Assembly (NCBI RefSeq): GCF_017874545.1
Contig: NZ_JAGGLT010000001.1
Coordinates: 1 to 64,000, forward strand
Length of the DNA: 64,000 bases
Direction of reading: 5' to 3'
DNA from: Thermoanaerobacterium butyriciformans
GTDB taxonomy: Bacteria > Bacillota > Thermoanaerobacteria > Thermoanaerobacterales > Thermoanaerobacteraceae
The notes below the pieces were generated by a model, which had not been told where the DNA came from, did not search any database, and saw nothing but the letters and a program-made list of their open reading frames with translations. The position numbers and the translations under genes are program-made. The stretch's first letter is position 1, and each line of letters opens with the position of its first letter. Below are positions 44,976 to 53,072 of this stretch, piece after piece.

Positions 44976-46229
44976 ATGGATATACTGAAAATACCAGCAG
45001 AAAAACTAAAACCTTCTAAATATAATCCGCGGAAAGATTTAAAGCCTGGTGACCCTGAATATGAAAAATTACGTCGGTCTATTGAAGAGTTTGGATATGT
45101 AGAGCCGGTCATATGGAATAAACGCACCGGGAATATTGTCGGCGGACATCAGCGTTATAAAGTACTTACAGCTTTGGGGTATAAGGAGATCGACTGTGTT
45201 GTAGTTGATTTGGATGAACAGCGGGAAAAGGCGCTCAATGTCGCGCTGAATAAAATCAGTGGTGAGTTTGATATTCCGCTTTTGACTGATCTGCTTATGG
45301 ATTTAAATGAAGATGGCTTTGATGTTTCTCTTACCGGGTTTGATGCTGCGGAAATTGATGAGTTGTTCCGTGATAAAACAATCGCTAATGTCAAAGAGGA
45401 TAATTTCGATACAGAAAAGGCAATTGCAGAGATTAAAATTCCGGTTACCAAAAAGGGCGACATATGGGTACTTGGCAGCCACCGTCTGATGTGCGGTGAT
45501 AGCACCATGCTTTCAGATGTGCAAAAGCTGATGAACGGACAAAAGGCGAGATTTGTTTTCACCGACCCACCCTGGAATGTTGATTACGGTTCAGATACCA
45601 GGCATCCAAGCTGGAAGCCAAGACAAATTCTAAATGACAATATGAGCACCGAAGAATTCGGTGCTTTTTTATTGCGCGCTTTTAAATGCATGAAAGAGGT
45701 TTCTGAAGCCGGATGCATGACCTATGTGGTAATGAGTGCTCAGGAATGGGGCAGTTTGATGAACGTCATGCGGGAGGCAGGGTATCACTGGTCGAGCACA
45801 ATTATATGGAAAAAAGACAGCTTGGTACTATCAAGAAAGGACTATCATACCCAGTACGAGCCGATCTGGTATGGTTGGCTTGAAGGAACACGCCTTTGCC
45901 CGCTTAAAGACCGTAAACAGTCAGATGTTTGGGAGATACCCCGTCCTAAAGTATCGGAGGAGCACCCTACCATGAAGCCGGTATCGCTTGTAGCAAAGGC
46001 AATGCTCAATAGTTCCCATATTGGAGATTTAACTCTTGACCTGTTCGGTGGTTCTGGTACGACAATGATTGCGGCACAGCAGACCGGGCGGGTTTGTTTT
46101 ATGATGGAGCTTGACTCGAAATACTGCGATGTGATTGTAAAGCGCTATGTTTCACAATTTGGCACAGATTCAGTATTCTTGGTAACAGGTAGTGAAAAAA
46201 TACCTTACGCGGAAACACAGATTGATTAA
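44976..46229 (+). CDS. ParB-like domain fused to DNA methyltransferase (DPPW type)
   Basis: This 417-residue protein starts five bases after its paralogue. The ParB-like N-terminus is nearly the same (NPRKDLKPGDPEYEKLRRSIEEFGYVEPVIWNKRTGN, GGHQRYKVL). The catalytic half differs: motif IV is TDPPWN (about 196), typical of N6-adenine enzymes, and motif I is DLFGGSGTTMIAAQQ (about 353). The pair thus probably modifies two different sites. GGAGGG precedes ATG 44976. A terminator follows. It most likely protects the phage from host restriction. Confidence 0.9.
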   Translation: MDILKIPAEKLKPSKYNPRKDLKPGDPEYEKLRRSIEEFGYVEPVIWNKRTGNIVGGHQRYKVLTALGYKEIDCVVVDLDEQREKALNVALNKISGEFDIPLLTDLLMDLNEDGFDVSLTGFDAAEIDELFRDKTIANVKEDNFDTEKAIAEIKIPVTKKGDIWVLGSHRLMCGDSTMLSDVQKLMNGQKARFVFTDPPWNVDYGSDTRHPSWKPRQILNDNMSTEEFGAFLLRAFKCMKEVSEAGCMTYVVMSAQEWGSLMNVMREAGYHWSSTIIWKKDSLVLSRKDYHTQYEPIWYGWLEGTRLCPLKDRKQSDVWEIPRPKVSEEHPTMKPVSLVAKAMLNSSHIGDLTLDLFGGSGTTMIAAQQTGRVCFMMELDSKYCDVIVKRYVSQFGTDSVFLVTGSEKIPYAETQID

Positions 46230-46270
46230 AAATGTCCTTGCTTTCCCCTCAAAACAGAGCGTTAATGTAC

Positions 46271-46299
46271 CCCACCAAAAAGGAAAGGTGGGATTTTTT
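46271..46299 (+). terminator. Rho-independent terminator after the methyltransferase pair
   Basis: Stem CCCACC / GGTGGG with a ten-base A/G-rich loop and TTTTTT. It separates the methyltransferases from the amidoligase cassette. Confidence 0.85.
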
Positions 46300-46345
46300 A
46301 TGGGAATCAAAAATGTTTTAGCTTATTTGAGGGGAGGTGTATGGC

Positions 46346-47038
46346 ATGAGCAATAACAGCTTTCGCTTTTCACAGAAGATTGTCGGTCAGGAGAGAAAAG
46401 CCATTGCCTCGGTCATAGCTGAAGCCCTTGAAGGCCAGGTGCGCTATGCCGGAGCACCGGAGTTTTTGTATGAGATTAAAGACGAAAAATCTGCTGGCAG
46501 TTGGACGATTGACAGGGACAGTGTGGTTCACTCACCGAAAATCAGTCTCAATGAAATAAAAACCATCCGTTCAGTTATTGACACGTTGAATGTGGAGGGC
46601 TTTTCAGCAGAGGGGACCATGACAATTACTCTTTCGTTGGAGGGTTTTAGCGCGATTAGCCTTGAAAACCTAAATAATATGCTGGCCAGCAAAGAGACAT
46701 TGATAAAGAAGGCGATGTTGATTGAGGGGGAACTTGCAGTCTTAGCTGAAAATGATGAGATTTCCTTCCCTTTCTGGAACGCGACTTTAAATGCTGATGA
46801 AGTGCAGACCTATATAACGCTGGCAAAGCAGATGGCAGAACAGGCAAAATTACAGAAGCGAGTACTACGAAAAGAAAAACCAACAGATAATGAAAAATAT
46901 GCTTTTCGATGTTTCCTGCTTAGGTTGGGGTTTATAGGTGATAACTTCAAAACTGAACGCAAGGTGTTGCTTTCAAGGCTGTCCGGTAACGGGGCGTATC
47001 GGAAAGGCAGAGCAAAGGCGGTGGACGAAAATGAATGA
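46346..47038 (+). CDS. Amidoligase-like paralogue, probably inactive
   Basis: This 230-residue protein aligns by eye with the amidoligase encoded at 47735. The C-terminal NEKYAFRCFLLRLGFIGDNF matches NEKFAMRTYLNRIGLIGDEF. The SVVHSPKISLNEIKTIRSVIDTL region matches SVELVSPILTYREDIETLQELI, and NNMLASKETLIKKAM matches INIIASKNDLFYKAL. The catalytic CGIHIHID is replaced by GTMTITLSLE and the later IELRGFNSE segment is missing. It therefore looks like a pseudoenzyme or a binding partner. ATG 46346 has GGGGAGGTG upstream. It overlaps the next gene by eight bases. Confidence 0.72.
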   Translation: MSNNSFRFSQKIVGQERKAIASVIAEALEGQVRYAGAPEFLYEIKDEKSAGSWTIDRDSVVHSPKISLNEIKTIRSVIDTLNVEGFSAEGTMTITLSLEGFSAISLENLNNMLASKETLIKKAMLIEGELAVLAENDEISFPFWNATLNADEVQTYITLAKQMAEQAKLQKRVLRKEKPTDNEKYAFRCFLLRLGFIGDNFKTERKVLLSRLSGNGAYRKGRAKAVDENE

Positions 47039-47366
47039 TTTTCATAGCACCGCCTTCTTTGTCAAGCATCCGTTTAGAATAGAGGATTTAAAAGTGCCGC
47101 ATCGGTATGAGACGAGGAAACGATTTGTAGTTGTAAAAACTATCGAGCTATCAAAGATTGATTATGATAACTTCGTTGCCGACCTATGTGTTGATCGCAT
47201 TTTCATTGAGGAAAATAAAGGGCTTTGTCATGTTAATGAGGATGGAGTGTGGCGTTGCCTGCTGGTTAAGCAGCGGGGACGGTCTGATGGAGTGTTGGTA
47301 ATGCCGGATGGTAGAGATTACCCAAAGTATGCCGCATATTATCCTGGAGAGGAGGACGAACTATGA
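47031..47366 (+). CDS. Small phage protein of the amidoligase cassette, DUF6329-like
   Basis: This 111-residue protein (FFVKHPFRIEDLKVPHRYETRKRFVVVKTIELSKIDYDNFVADL, DGVWRCLLVKQRGRSDGVLVMPDGRDYPKYAAYYP) resembles a phage family listed as DUF6329; I recall the family from pattern only. ATG 47031 overlaps the end of the preceding gene by eight bases and its stop overlaps the next start as ATGA. The function is unknown. It could be a substrate or partner of the amidoligase. Confidence 0.7.
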   Translation: MNDFHSTAFFVKHPFRIEDLKVPHRYETRKRFVVVKTIELSKIDYDNFVADLCVDRIFIEENKGLCHVNEDGVWRCLLVKQRGRSDGVLVMPDGRDYPKYAAYYPGEEDEL

Positions 47367-47593
47367 GTGCAAGAGGCTTCCCTTCAAAAGAAACAGTCCT
47401 TCGCATTAAAGAGCAGTATCCGCCGGGAACACGTGTTGAGCTTATCTGCATGGATGATCCGTATTCTAAGCTGAAACCGGGAGACCAAGGAACAGTATCT
47501 TTCGTGGATGATATCGGAACTGTTCATATCAACTGGGACTGCGGTTCTTCTTTGGGTGTAGCCTATGGTATAGATGTGATCAGAAAGCTGTAA
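47363..47593 (+). CDS. DUF4314 protein
   Basis: This 76-residue protein contains YPPGTRVELICMDDPYSKLKPGDQGTVSFVDDIGTVHINWDCGSSLGV, the signature of DUF4314, a small SH3-like beta-barrel family found in phages and mobile elements. GAGGAGG lies before ATG 47363. No activity is known. It lies between the two amidoligase-fold genes, so it may act with them, for example as acceptor. Confidence 0.85.
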   Translation: MSARGFPSKETVLRIKEQYPPGTRVELICMDDPYSKLKPGDQGTVSFVDDIGTVHINWDCGSSLGVAYGIDVIRKL

Positions 47594-47734
47594 ATGTACA
47601 CAATTCAAGATGTGTAAAATTGTTCAAAATCCAGTGGAAACTCACGCAGAATTGCCTTGCTATCCTGTGTTTTCAATGGCCTAATGTACACTGCCAAAGG
47701 GCAAAAAACACAGAGAAAGCGAGGAGAAAGCGCA

Positions 47735-48634
47735 ATGCTAACAACGAGATTTGGAATCGAGGTAGAATTGACGGGGATGACAAGAAAACAAGCGGCAAAA
47801 ACTGCAGCAGCTTTTCTTGGAGGGAGGGTTGAATCCAGCGGAGATTATTACGATACCCAAAAGGTTATTGCACCGGATGGACGGATATGGAAATTCATGA
47901 GCGACGGGAGCATCCGGACTCAGAAAAAGGAAAACGGCAGGATTGTGGCGGCTGGCCGGGAATATAGCGTCGAGTTGGTAAGCCCGATACTGACATACCG
48001 CGAAGACATTGAAACCCTGCAGGAATTGATAAGGAGGCTTCGCAAGGCTGGAGGTTTTGCAAACACAAGCTGTGGAATTCATATCCATATAGACGGTGCA
48101 GACCACTCACCGCGAAGCATCCGTAATTTTATCAACATTATCGCCAGCAAGAATGACCTTTTCTATAAAGCATTGCAGATTGAGCCGGACAGGATGCGGT
48201 TTTGTAAAAAGATGGATGCGGCACTGGTTGAGAAGATGAATCGGCGTAAGCCCAAAACCATGGCGGCGATTGAGAGCATCTGGTACGAAGGTTACAGCGA
48301 AAGCCGAAGCACCCATTACCATAATAGCAGATACCACTTTTTGAACCTGCACAGCTTTTTTAATGGCAATGGGACAATTGAGCTTCGAGGCTTTAACAGC
48401 GAACTTCATGCGGGAAAAATTAGAAGCTACATAGTGCTTGCCCTTGCGTTAAACCATCAGGCGTTAACGCAAAAATGCGCTTCCAGCAAGAAACCACAGG
48501 TTGAAAATGAGAAGTTTGCCATGCGGACATATCTCAACCGCATAGGACTTATTGGTGATGAGTTCAAAAACTGCCGGGAGCATCTTTGCAAACACCTTGA
48601 TGGTAACGCTGCATGGCGGTTTCGGGCAGCATAG
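47735..48634 (+). CDS. Putative amidoligase (glutamine synthetase/COOH-NH2 ligase fold)
   Basis: This 299-residue protein belongs to the phage/Firmicute amidoligase group described by Iyer and colleagues, predicted to form amide bonds between a carboxylate and an amine using ATP. Signatures are the N-terminal RFGIEVELTGM (residues 5-15), CGIHIHIDG (about 113-121) and GTIELRGFNSELH (about 211-223), which supply metal and nucleotide ligands. ATG 47735 follows GAGGAG. The 141-base gap before it shows no signal. The gene for a gamma-glutamylcyclotransferase-like protein follows, a combination noted for this family. Confidence 0.83.
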   Translation: MLTTRFGIEVELTGMTRKQAAKTAAAFLGGRVESSGDYYDTQKVIAPDGRIWKFMSDGSIRTQKKENGRIVAAGREYSVELVSPILTYREDIETLQELIRRLRKAGGFANTSCGIHIHIDGADHSPRSIRNFINIIASKNDLFYKALQIEPDRMRFCKKMDAALVEKMNRRKPKTMAAIESIWYEGYSESRSTHYHNSRYHFLNLHSFFNGNGTIELRGFNSELHAGKIRSYIVLALALNHQALTQKCASSKKPQVENEKFAMRTYLNRIGLIGDEFKNCREHLCKHLDGNAAWRFRAA

Positions 48635-48695
48635 ATAGACAAGCGCAGGGGTGGCTCTCCGCCTCTGCCTTGGTAAATACAAGGAGGATGATACG

Positions 48696-49163
48696 ATGAG
48701 CAAAGAAAAAGGAACCATATATTTAGCATACGGAAGCAATCTGAACTTAAGGCAGATGGCATACCGCTGCCCAACGGCAAAAGTGCTGGGGAGTGCAAAA
48801 CTCACAGGATACCGGCTGTTATTCAGAGGAGGGAATGGCGGCGCAGTAGCGACAATAGAAAAACAAAAAGGTGAAAGTGTACCGGTAATGCTTTGGAGAA
48901 TCATGCCTAATGATGAGAAAGCGCTGGACAGATATGAAGGTTATCCGCATCTATACCGGAAAGAAACGGTTAAGGTACGTTTCAAAGGGCAGTGGGTACC
49001 CGCAATGGTGTATATCATGAATGAAGGTAGACCTTTGGGAGCACCGGGTCGTTACTATTACGAGGTGATTCGGCAGGGCTATTTAGATGCGGGTTTTGAT
49101 ATTTCATTTCTCAATAAAGCGGTAAGAGATTCAATTTCAGCGGCAGAGAAGTCAGAGGTGTAG
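48696..49163 (+). CDS. Gamma-glutamylcyclotransferase-like protein (GGCT/AIG2 fold)
   Basis: This 155-residue protein has IYLAYGSNL (residues 8-16), the substrate-binding loop, and ALDRYEGYP (about 76-84) with the expected catalytic glutamate. Enzymes of this fold release 5-oxoproline from gamma-glutamyl amides. Beside an amidoligase it could edit or remove the amide made by that enzyme. AAGGAGG precedes ATG 48696; an upstream in-frame start at 48651 has no ribosome site. Confidence 0.9.
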   Translation: MSKEKGTIYLAYGSNLNLRQMAYRCPTAKVLGSAKLTGYRLLFRGGNGGAVATIEKQKGESVPVMLWRIMPNDEKALDRYEGYPHLYRKETVKVRFKGQWVPAMVYIMNEGRPLGAPGRYYYEVIRQGYLDAGFDISFLNKAVRDSISAAEKSEV

Positions 49164-49179
49164 GACATGGGTACAGATT

Positions 49180-49329
49180 ATGGCCATACGGGACAGCGGT
49201 GCCTGTAATATGTTTGACTTGCCAAGAGTACAGGAAGAGGCATATAAAATGGGGTTTTATGAATTAGTAGTATTTCTTAATGAACACAAGAAAGAATATG
49301 CCGAGTTTATCCTGACAGGCAAACGATAA
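49180..49329 (+). CDS. DUF5049-like small phage protein
   Basis: This 49-residue frame reads AIRDSGACNMFDLPRVQEEAYKMGFYELVVFLNEHKKEYAEFILTG, the recognisable core of DUF5049, a family found next to phage terminase genes. The start is uncertain: ATG 49180 has only a poor ribosome site and homologous proteins have a few more N-terminal residues, so an ATT at 49177 or an altered start is possible. It lies 16 bases after the cyclotransferase gene. Confidence 0.72.
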   Translation: MAIRDSGACNMFDLPRVQEEAYKMGFYELVVFLNEHKKEYAEFILTGKR

Positions 49330-49370
49330 CGTTTATAACGTAACAAGTTTCATAGAAATCCACTAAGGAG

Positions 49371-49399
49371 AGGAACTTCATCCATGAGGTTCCTTTTTT
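49371..49399 (+). terminator. Terminator just upstream of terL
   Basis: AGGAAC / GTTCCT, extended inward by TTCA / TGAG, makes a hairpin of about ten pairs followed by TTTTTT. The ATG at 49384 lies within the hairpin loop and is unlikely to be a start. Confidence 0.75.
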
Positions 49400-49431
49400 C
49401 TTGCTCAATTTTAGGAAAGGAGGCGGCAAAG

Positions 49432-51036
49432 CTGCGGAAGTTAAAACGATATAAACCAACCAAGTTTATGGCGGAAGGTTCTCGATATGACAAGGAAGCG
49501 GCTGATGCCGCTGTTACTTTTATAAACTGCCTGAAGCATACCAAGGGTGAATGGTATGGAATGCCTTTTGAATTAATTGACTGGCAGGAACAGATTGTCC
49601 GGGACATATTCGGAATTTTGAAACCTAATGGATACAGGCAGTTTAACACTGCCTATATAGAAATTCCAAAAAAGCAGGGTAAGAGCGAACTTGCAGCGGC
49701 AATTGCTTTATATCTTACCTGCGGTGATTTCGAGCATGGCGGCGAGGTTTACGGATGTGCGTCTGATCGTCAGCAGGCATCCATTGTTTTCGACGTTGCA
49801 GTAGATATGGTGGAACAGTGTCCGGCATTAAAATCTCGAATTAAACCAATGCTGTCACAGAAGCGGCTGGTTTATAAACCGTTAGGCAGTTTTTATCAGG
49901 TGCTTTCAGCGGAGGCATATACAAAACATGGCCTAAACGTCCATGGTGTGGTATTTGACGAACTTCATGCTCAGCCAAACAGGGATCTTTATGATGTAAT
50001 GCTTCACGGATCTGGCGATGCAAGAAAACAACCGCTGTTTTTCCTGATCACAACTGCTGGCACAGACCGCAATTCCATCTGCTGGGAAGTACATCAAAAG
50101 GCTGAGGATATTCTTCAAGGGCGTAAGATAGATCCGACTTTCTACCCTGTTATCTACAGCGCAGCCGATACCGATGACTGGACAAGTGAAAAGGTATGGA
50201 GAAAGGTTAACCCGTCACTGGGCATTACAGTTGACATCGAAAAATTGAGGGTGGCTTGTGAAAATGCCAAGCAAAATCCTGCAGAGGAAAATTTATTCCG
50301 TCAGCTCCGCTTAAATCAGTGGGTGAAGCAATCGGTGCGCTGGATGCCAATGGATAAATGGGATAAGTGTGCGTTTCCTGTTGATGCAGAAAAATTGCGC
50401 GGCAGAACCTGTTACGGAGGACTTGACCTGTCATCTACTACCGATATTACCGCCTTTGTGCTGGTGTTTCCACCGCTTGATGAATCTGATAAATATCAGA
50501 TTCTACCTTTTTTCTGGATACCGGAGGAGAATATTGATCAGCGTGTGCGGAGAGATCATGTGCCTTATGATGTCTGGGAGAGGCAGGGCTTTTTATTTAC
50601 CACCGAGGGTAACGTGGTACATTACGGTTTTATCGAGACCTTTATTGAGGAACTCGGAATGAAATATAACATTAAGGAAATAGCCTTTGACCGCTGGGGC
50701 GCAATTCAGATGACGCAAAACCTCGAGGCTTTGGGGTTTACGGTTGTTCCATTCGGTCAGGGTTTCAAGGATATGTCGCCGCCTACAAAAGAGTTGATGA
50801 AGTTGACATTGGAAGAACGCATCGCCCATGGTGGTAATCCAGTACTGCGGTGGATGATGGACAATATCTATGTCAAAACCGATCCCGCCGGAAACATTAA
50901 GCCGGATAAAGAAAAATCCACCGAGAGAATAGATGGTGCGGTAGCGTTAATTATGGCGCTTGACCGCGCGTTAAGGCATGACGGGGATGAACGCAACGGA
51001 TCAATTTATGATGAAAGGGGGCTGTTGATTATATGA
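49432..51036 (+). CDS. terL: Phage terminase large subunit
   Basis: This ATP-driven packaging motor and nuclease has 534 residues from the chosen start. The ATPase has a Walker A variant IPKKQGKSELAA (about 79-90) and Walker B VVFDELHAQ (about 168-176). The nuclease has GGLDLSSTTDITAF (about 331) and a late acidic site near DGAVALIMALDRAL. No ATG fits: GGAGG at 49419-49423 is eight bases from CTG 49432, which may be the start; the next ATG, 49468, would remove conserved residues. A terminator hairpin lies just upstream. It overlaps the portal gene by four bases. Confidence 0.93.
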   Translation: MRKLKRYKPTKFMAEGSRYDKEAADAAVTFINCLKHTKGEWYGMPFELIDWQEQIVRDIFGILKPNGYRQFNTAYIEIPKKQGKSELAAAIALYLTCGDFEHGGEVYGCASDRQQASIVFDVAVDMVEQCPALKSRIKPMLSQKRLVYKPLGSFYQVLSAEAYTKHGLNVHGVVFDELHAQPNRDLYDVMLHGSGDARKQPLFFLITTAGTDRNSICWEVHQKAEDILQGRKIDPTFYPVIYSAADTDDWTSEKVWRKVNPSLGITVDIEKLRVACENAKQNPAEENLFRQLRLNQWVKQSVRWMPMDKWDKCAFPVDAEKLRGRTCYGGLDLSSTTDITAFVLVFPPLDESDKYQILPFFWIPEENIDQRVRRDHVPYDVWERQGFLFTTEGNVVHYGFIETFIEELGMKYNIKEIAFDRWGAIQMTQNLEALGFTVVPFGQGFKDMSPPTKELMKLTLEERIAHGGNPVLRWMMDNIYVKTDPAGNIKPDKEKSTERIDGAVALIMALDRALRHDGDERNGSIYDERGLLII

Positions 51037-52355
51037 GTGTATTTTCCCGTTTGTTCAAAGCAAGGGATAAGCCGAAAAACAGCCTGTTCGGCAACGCATA
51101 CAGCTTTTTCTTCGGTGGCACATCCAGCGGAAAGACTGTCAATGAGAGGACGGCCATGCAGACAACGGCAGTGTATGCCTGTGTAAGGATACTTGCAGAA
51201 GCCATCGCCGGGCTTCCGCTTCATGTGTACCGCTATAAAGAAGACGGTGGCAAAGAAAAAGCGTTGACCCACCCGCTCTATTATTTGCTCCATGACGAAC
51301 CAAACCCTGAGATGACTTCATTCGTGTTCCGAGAAACACTGATGAGTCATCTTCTTTTATGGGGAAATGCTTACGCTCAAATTATTAGGGACGGTTCCGG
51401 ACGAGTGCTGGCGCTTTATCCACTTTTGCCAAACAAAATGACGGTAGACAGGGCTCCAAACGGAGAACTGTTTTACACTTATCGGCGCGACAGCGATGAG
51501 AGCAGGGTTAATCCAAAAGCAGGCCTTATATACCTACGAAGTGATGAGGTTCTTCACATCCCGGGACTCGGTTTTGACGGCCTTGTAGGATATTCCCCTA
51601 TTGCTATGGCCAAGAACGCCATAGGCATGGCTATTGCCTGTGAGGAGTATGGTGCATCCTTTTTTGCCAACGGAGCAAATCCGGGTGGCGTTCTGGAACA
51701 TCCCGGCGTATTAAAGGATCCGGCAAAGGTGCGAGAAAGCTGGAACGCTGTTTATCAAGGAAGTGCCAATGCTCATCGCATTGCAGTTCTGGAAGAGGGA
51801 ATGAAGTTTCAACCAATCGGCATTCCACCCGAACAGGCACAGTTTTTAGAGACAAGAAAGTTTCAGATAAATGAAATTGCTCGGATATTCCGAGTACCTC
51901 CCCATATGGTTGGAGATCTTGAAAAGTCAAGCTTTTCAAACATCGAACAGCAATCTCTGGAATTTGTTAAATACACACTTGACCCGTGGGTGGTGCGTTG
52001 GGAACAGGCTCTCCAAAAAGCGCTGCTTTTACCATCAGAGAAGCGGGCATACTTTGTCAAATTCAATGTAGATGGCCTTCTGCGCGGTGATTATGCAAGC
52101 CGCATGAATGGTTATGCTGTAGCTCGCCAGAACGGCTGGATGTCTGCTAACGATATCCGCGAGCTTGAGGACATGAACCGGATCCCGGCAGAGTTGGGCG
52201 GAGATCTGTATCTTGTTAACGGTAACATGACCAGGCTTGCCGATGCAGGTGCCTTTGCAGGCAAAAACAATGCTAAAACGGAGGGATCAAAAGTTGAACA
52301 AATCACAAAAACCAAAACCGGTTCGCCGCTTCTGGAACTGGATACAAAACGATGA
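51033..52355 (+). CDS. Phage portal protein, HK97 family
   Basis: This protein forms the dodecameric ring through which DNA enters the head. The 440 residues show the family pattern: NERTAMQTTAVYACVRILAEAIAGLPLHVYR (about 34-64), HPLYYLLHDEPNPEMTSFVF, GANPGGVLEHPG and the conserved IFRVPPHMVGDLEKSSFSNIEQQ (about 286-308). ATG 51033 overlaps the terL stop as ATGA. The 3' end overlaps the protease gene by 62 bases. Length is normal. Confidence 0.95.
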   Translation: MSVFSRLFKARDKPKNSLFGNAYSFFFGGTSSGKTVNERTAMQTTAVYACVRILAEAIAGLPLHVYRYKEDGGKEKALTHPLYYLLHDEPNPEMTSFVFRETLMSHLLLWGNAYAQIIRDGSGRVLALYPLLPNKMTVDRAPNGELFYTYRRDSDESRVNPKAGLIYLRSDEVLHIPGLGFDGLVGYSPIAMAKNAIGMAIACEEYGASFFANGANPGGVLEHPGVLKDPAKVRESWNAVYQGSANAHRIAVLEEGMKFQPIGIPPEQAQFLETRKFQINEIARIFRVPPHMVGDLEKSSFSNIEQQSLEFVKYTLDPWVVRWEQALQKALLLPSEKRAYFVKFNVDGLLRGDYASRMNGYAVARQNGWMSANDIRELEDMNRIPAELGGDLYLVNGNMTRLADAGAFAGKNNAKTEGSKVEQITKTKTGSPLLELDTKR

Positions 52356-53022
52356 TGGCAGCCGGACATTATATATTGACGGCCCAATAGCTGAAGAAAG
52401 CTGGCTGGGAGACGAAGTAACTCCCAAACAGTTCAAATCAGAGCTGTTGTCCGGAGAGGGTGATATAACGATCTGGATCAACAGCCCTGGCGGAGATATA
52501 TTTGCAGCTAATCAAATTTACAACATGCTTATGGATTACAAAGGCAAAGTGACGGTAAAGATTGACGGTATTGCAGCCAGCGCCGCTTCGGTCATAGCTA
52601 TGGCCGGAGGTGACGTCTTTATGTCACCAGTCAGCATGATGATGATTCACAACCCTATGACAATAGCCATCGGTGATACGGAAGAAATGGAGAAAGCTAT
52701 CGCAATGCTGGAAGAAATAAAGGAATCCATCATCAACGCTTATGAGCTGAAAACCGGGCTTTCCAGGGCAAAAATATCGCACCTAATGGATGCAGAAAGC
52801 TGGTTTAACGCAAGAAAAGCGGTGGAACTTGGCTTTGCCGATGGAATCTTGTTTATGGAGGATGAATCATTCCCATCCGAATTTGAAGTATCAGGAGGAA
52901 TGATCTTCAGTAGGCAGGCAGTAACAAATTCCATCCTGCAAAAGCTTAAACCAAAAGAAAAACCAAAAGGAACACCAATTGAGTCGCTTGAAAAGCGGCT
53001 TTTTCTACTTTTACCCCACTAA
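52294..53022 (+). CDS. Head maturation protease, ClpP-related
   Basis: This serine protease processes capsid and scaffold during head assembly. The 242-residue protein has INSPGGDIFAANQI (about 68), the nucleophile serine in GIAASAASVIAMAGG (about 93-107) and the histidine in MMMIHNPM (about 117). The start is TTG 52294, with GGAGGG eight bases upstream, inside the portal gene. A terminator-like hairpin with a T run (52982-53005) lies within the 3' end of the gene, and a second hairpin overlaps the stop. It is followed by the capsid gene, as usual. Confidence 0.93.
   Translation: MNKSQKPKPVRRFWNWIQNDDGSRTLYIDGPIAEESWLGDEVTPKQFKSELLSGEGDITIWINSPGGDIFAANQIYNMLMDYKGKVTVKIDGIAASAASVIAMAGGDVFMSPVSMMMIHNPMTIAIGDTEEMEKAIAMLEEIKESIINAYELKTGLSRAKISHLMDAESWFNARKAVELGFADGILFMEDESFPSEFEVSGGMIFSRQAVTNSILQKLKPKEKPKGTPIESLEKRLFLLLPH
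52982..53005 (+). terminator. Terminator-like hairpin inside the protease gene end
   Basis: AGTCGCTT and AAGCGGCT pair with one G-T over a three-base loop, followed by TTTTTCT. It could lessen read-through or mark a processing site before the capsid message. Confidence 0.5.
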
Positions 53023-53040
53023 ATCTGCGATTTAGCGGGG
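53014..53040 (+). repeat. 12-bp hairpin with TGC loop before the capsid gene
   Basis: CCCCACTAAATC and GATTTAGCGGGG pair with one mismatch around a TGC loop and are followed by ACCCCAAATAA. The same design, with a different stem sequence, occurs at 42902-42928 before terS. Confidence 0.75.
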
Positions 53041-53072
53041 ACCCCAAATAAAACCGTAAGGAGGATTTGATT

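Noticed and set aside
47657-47734. Longer amidoligase N-terminus
   Set aside because: No ribosome site upstream and the added residues do not fit; RFGIEVEL-type starts are the family norm and GAGGAG precedes ATG 47735.
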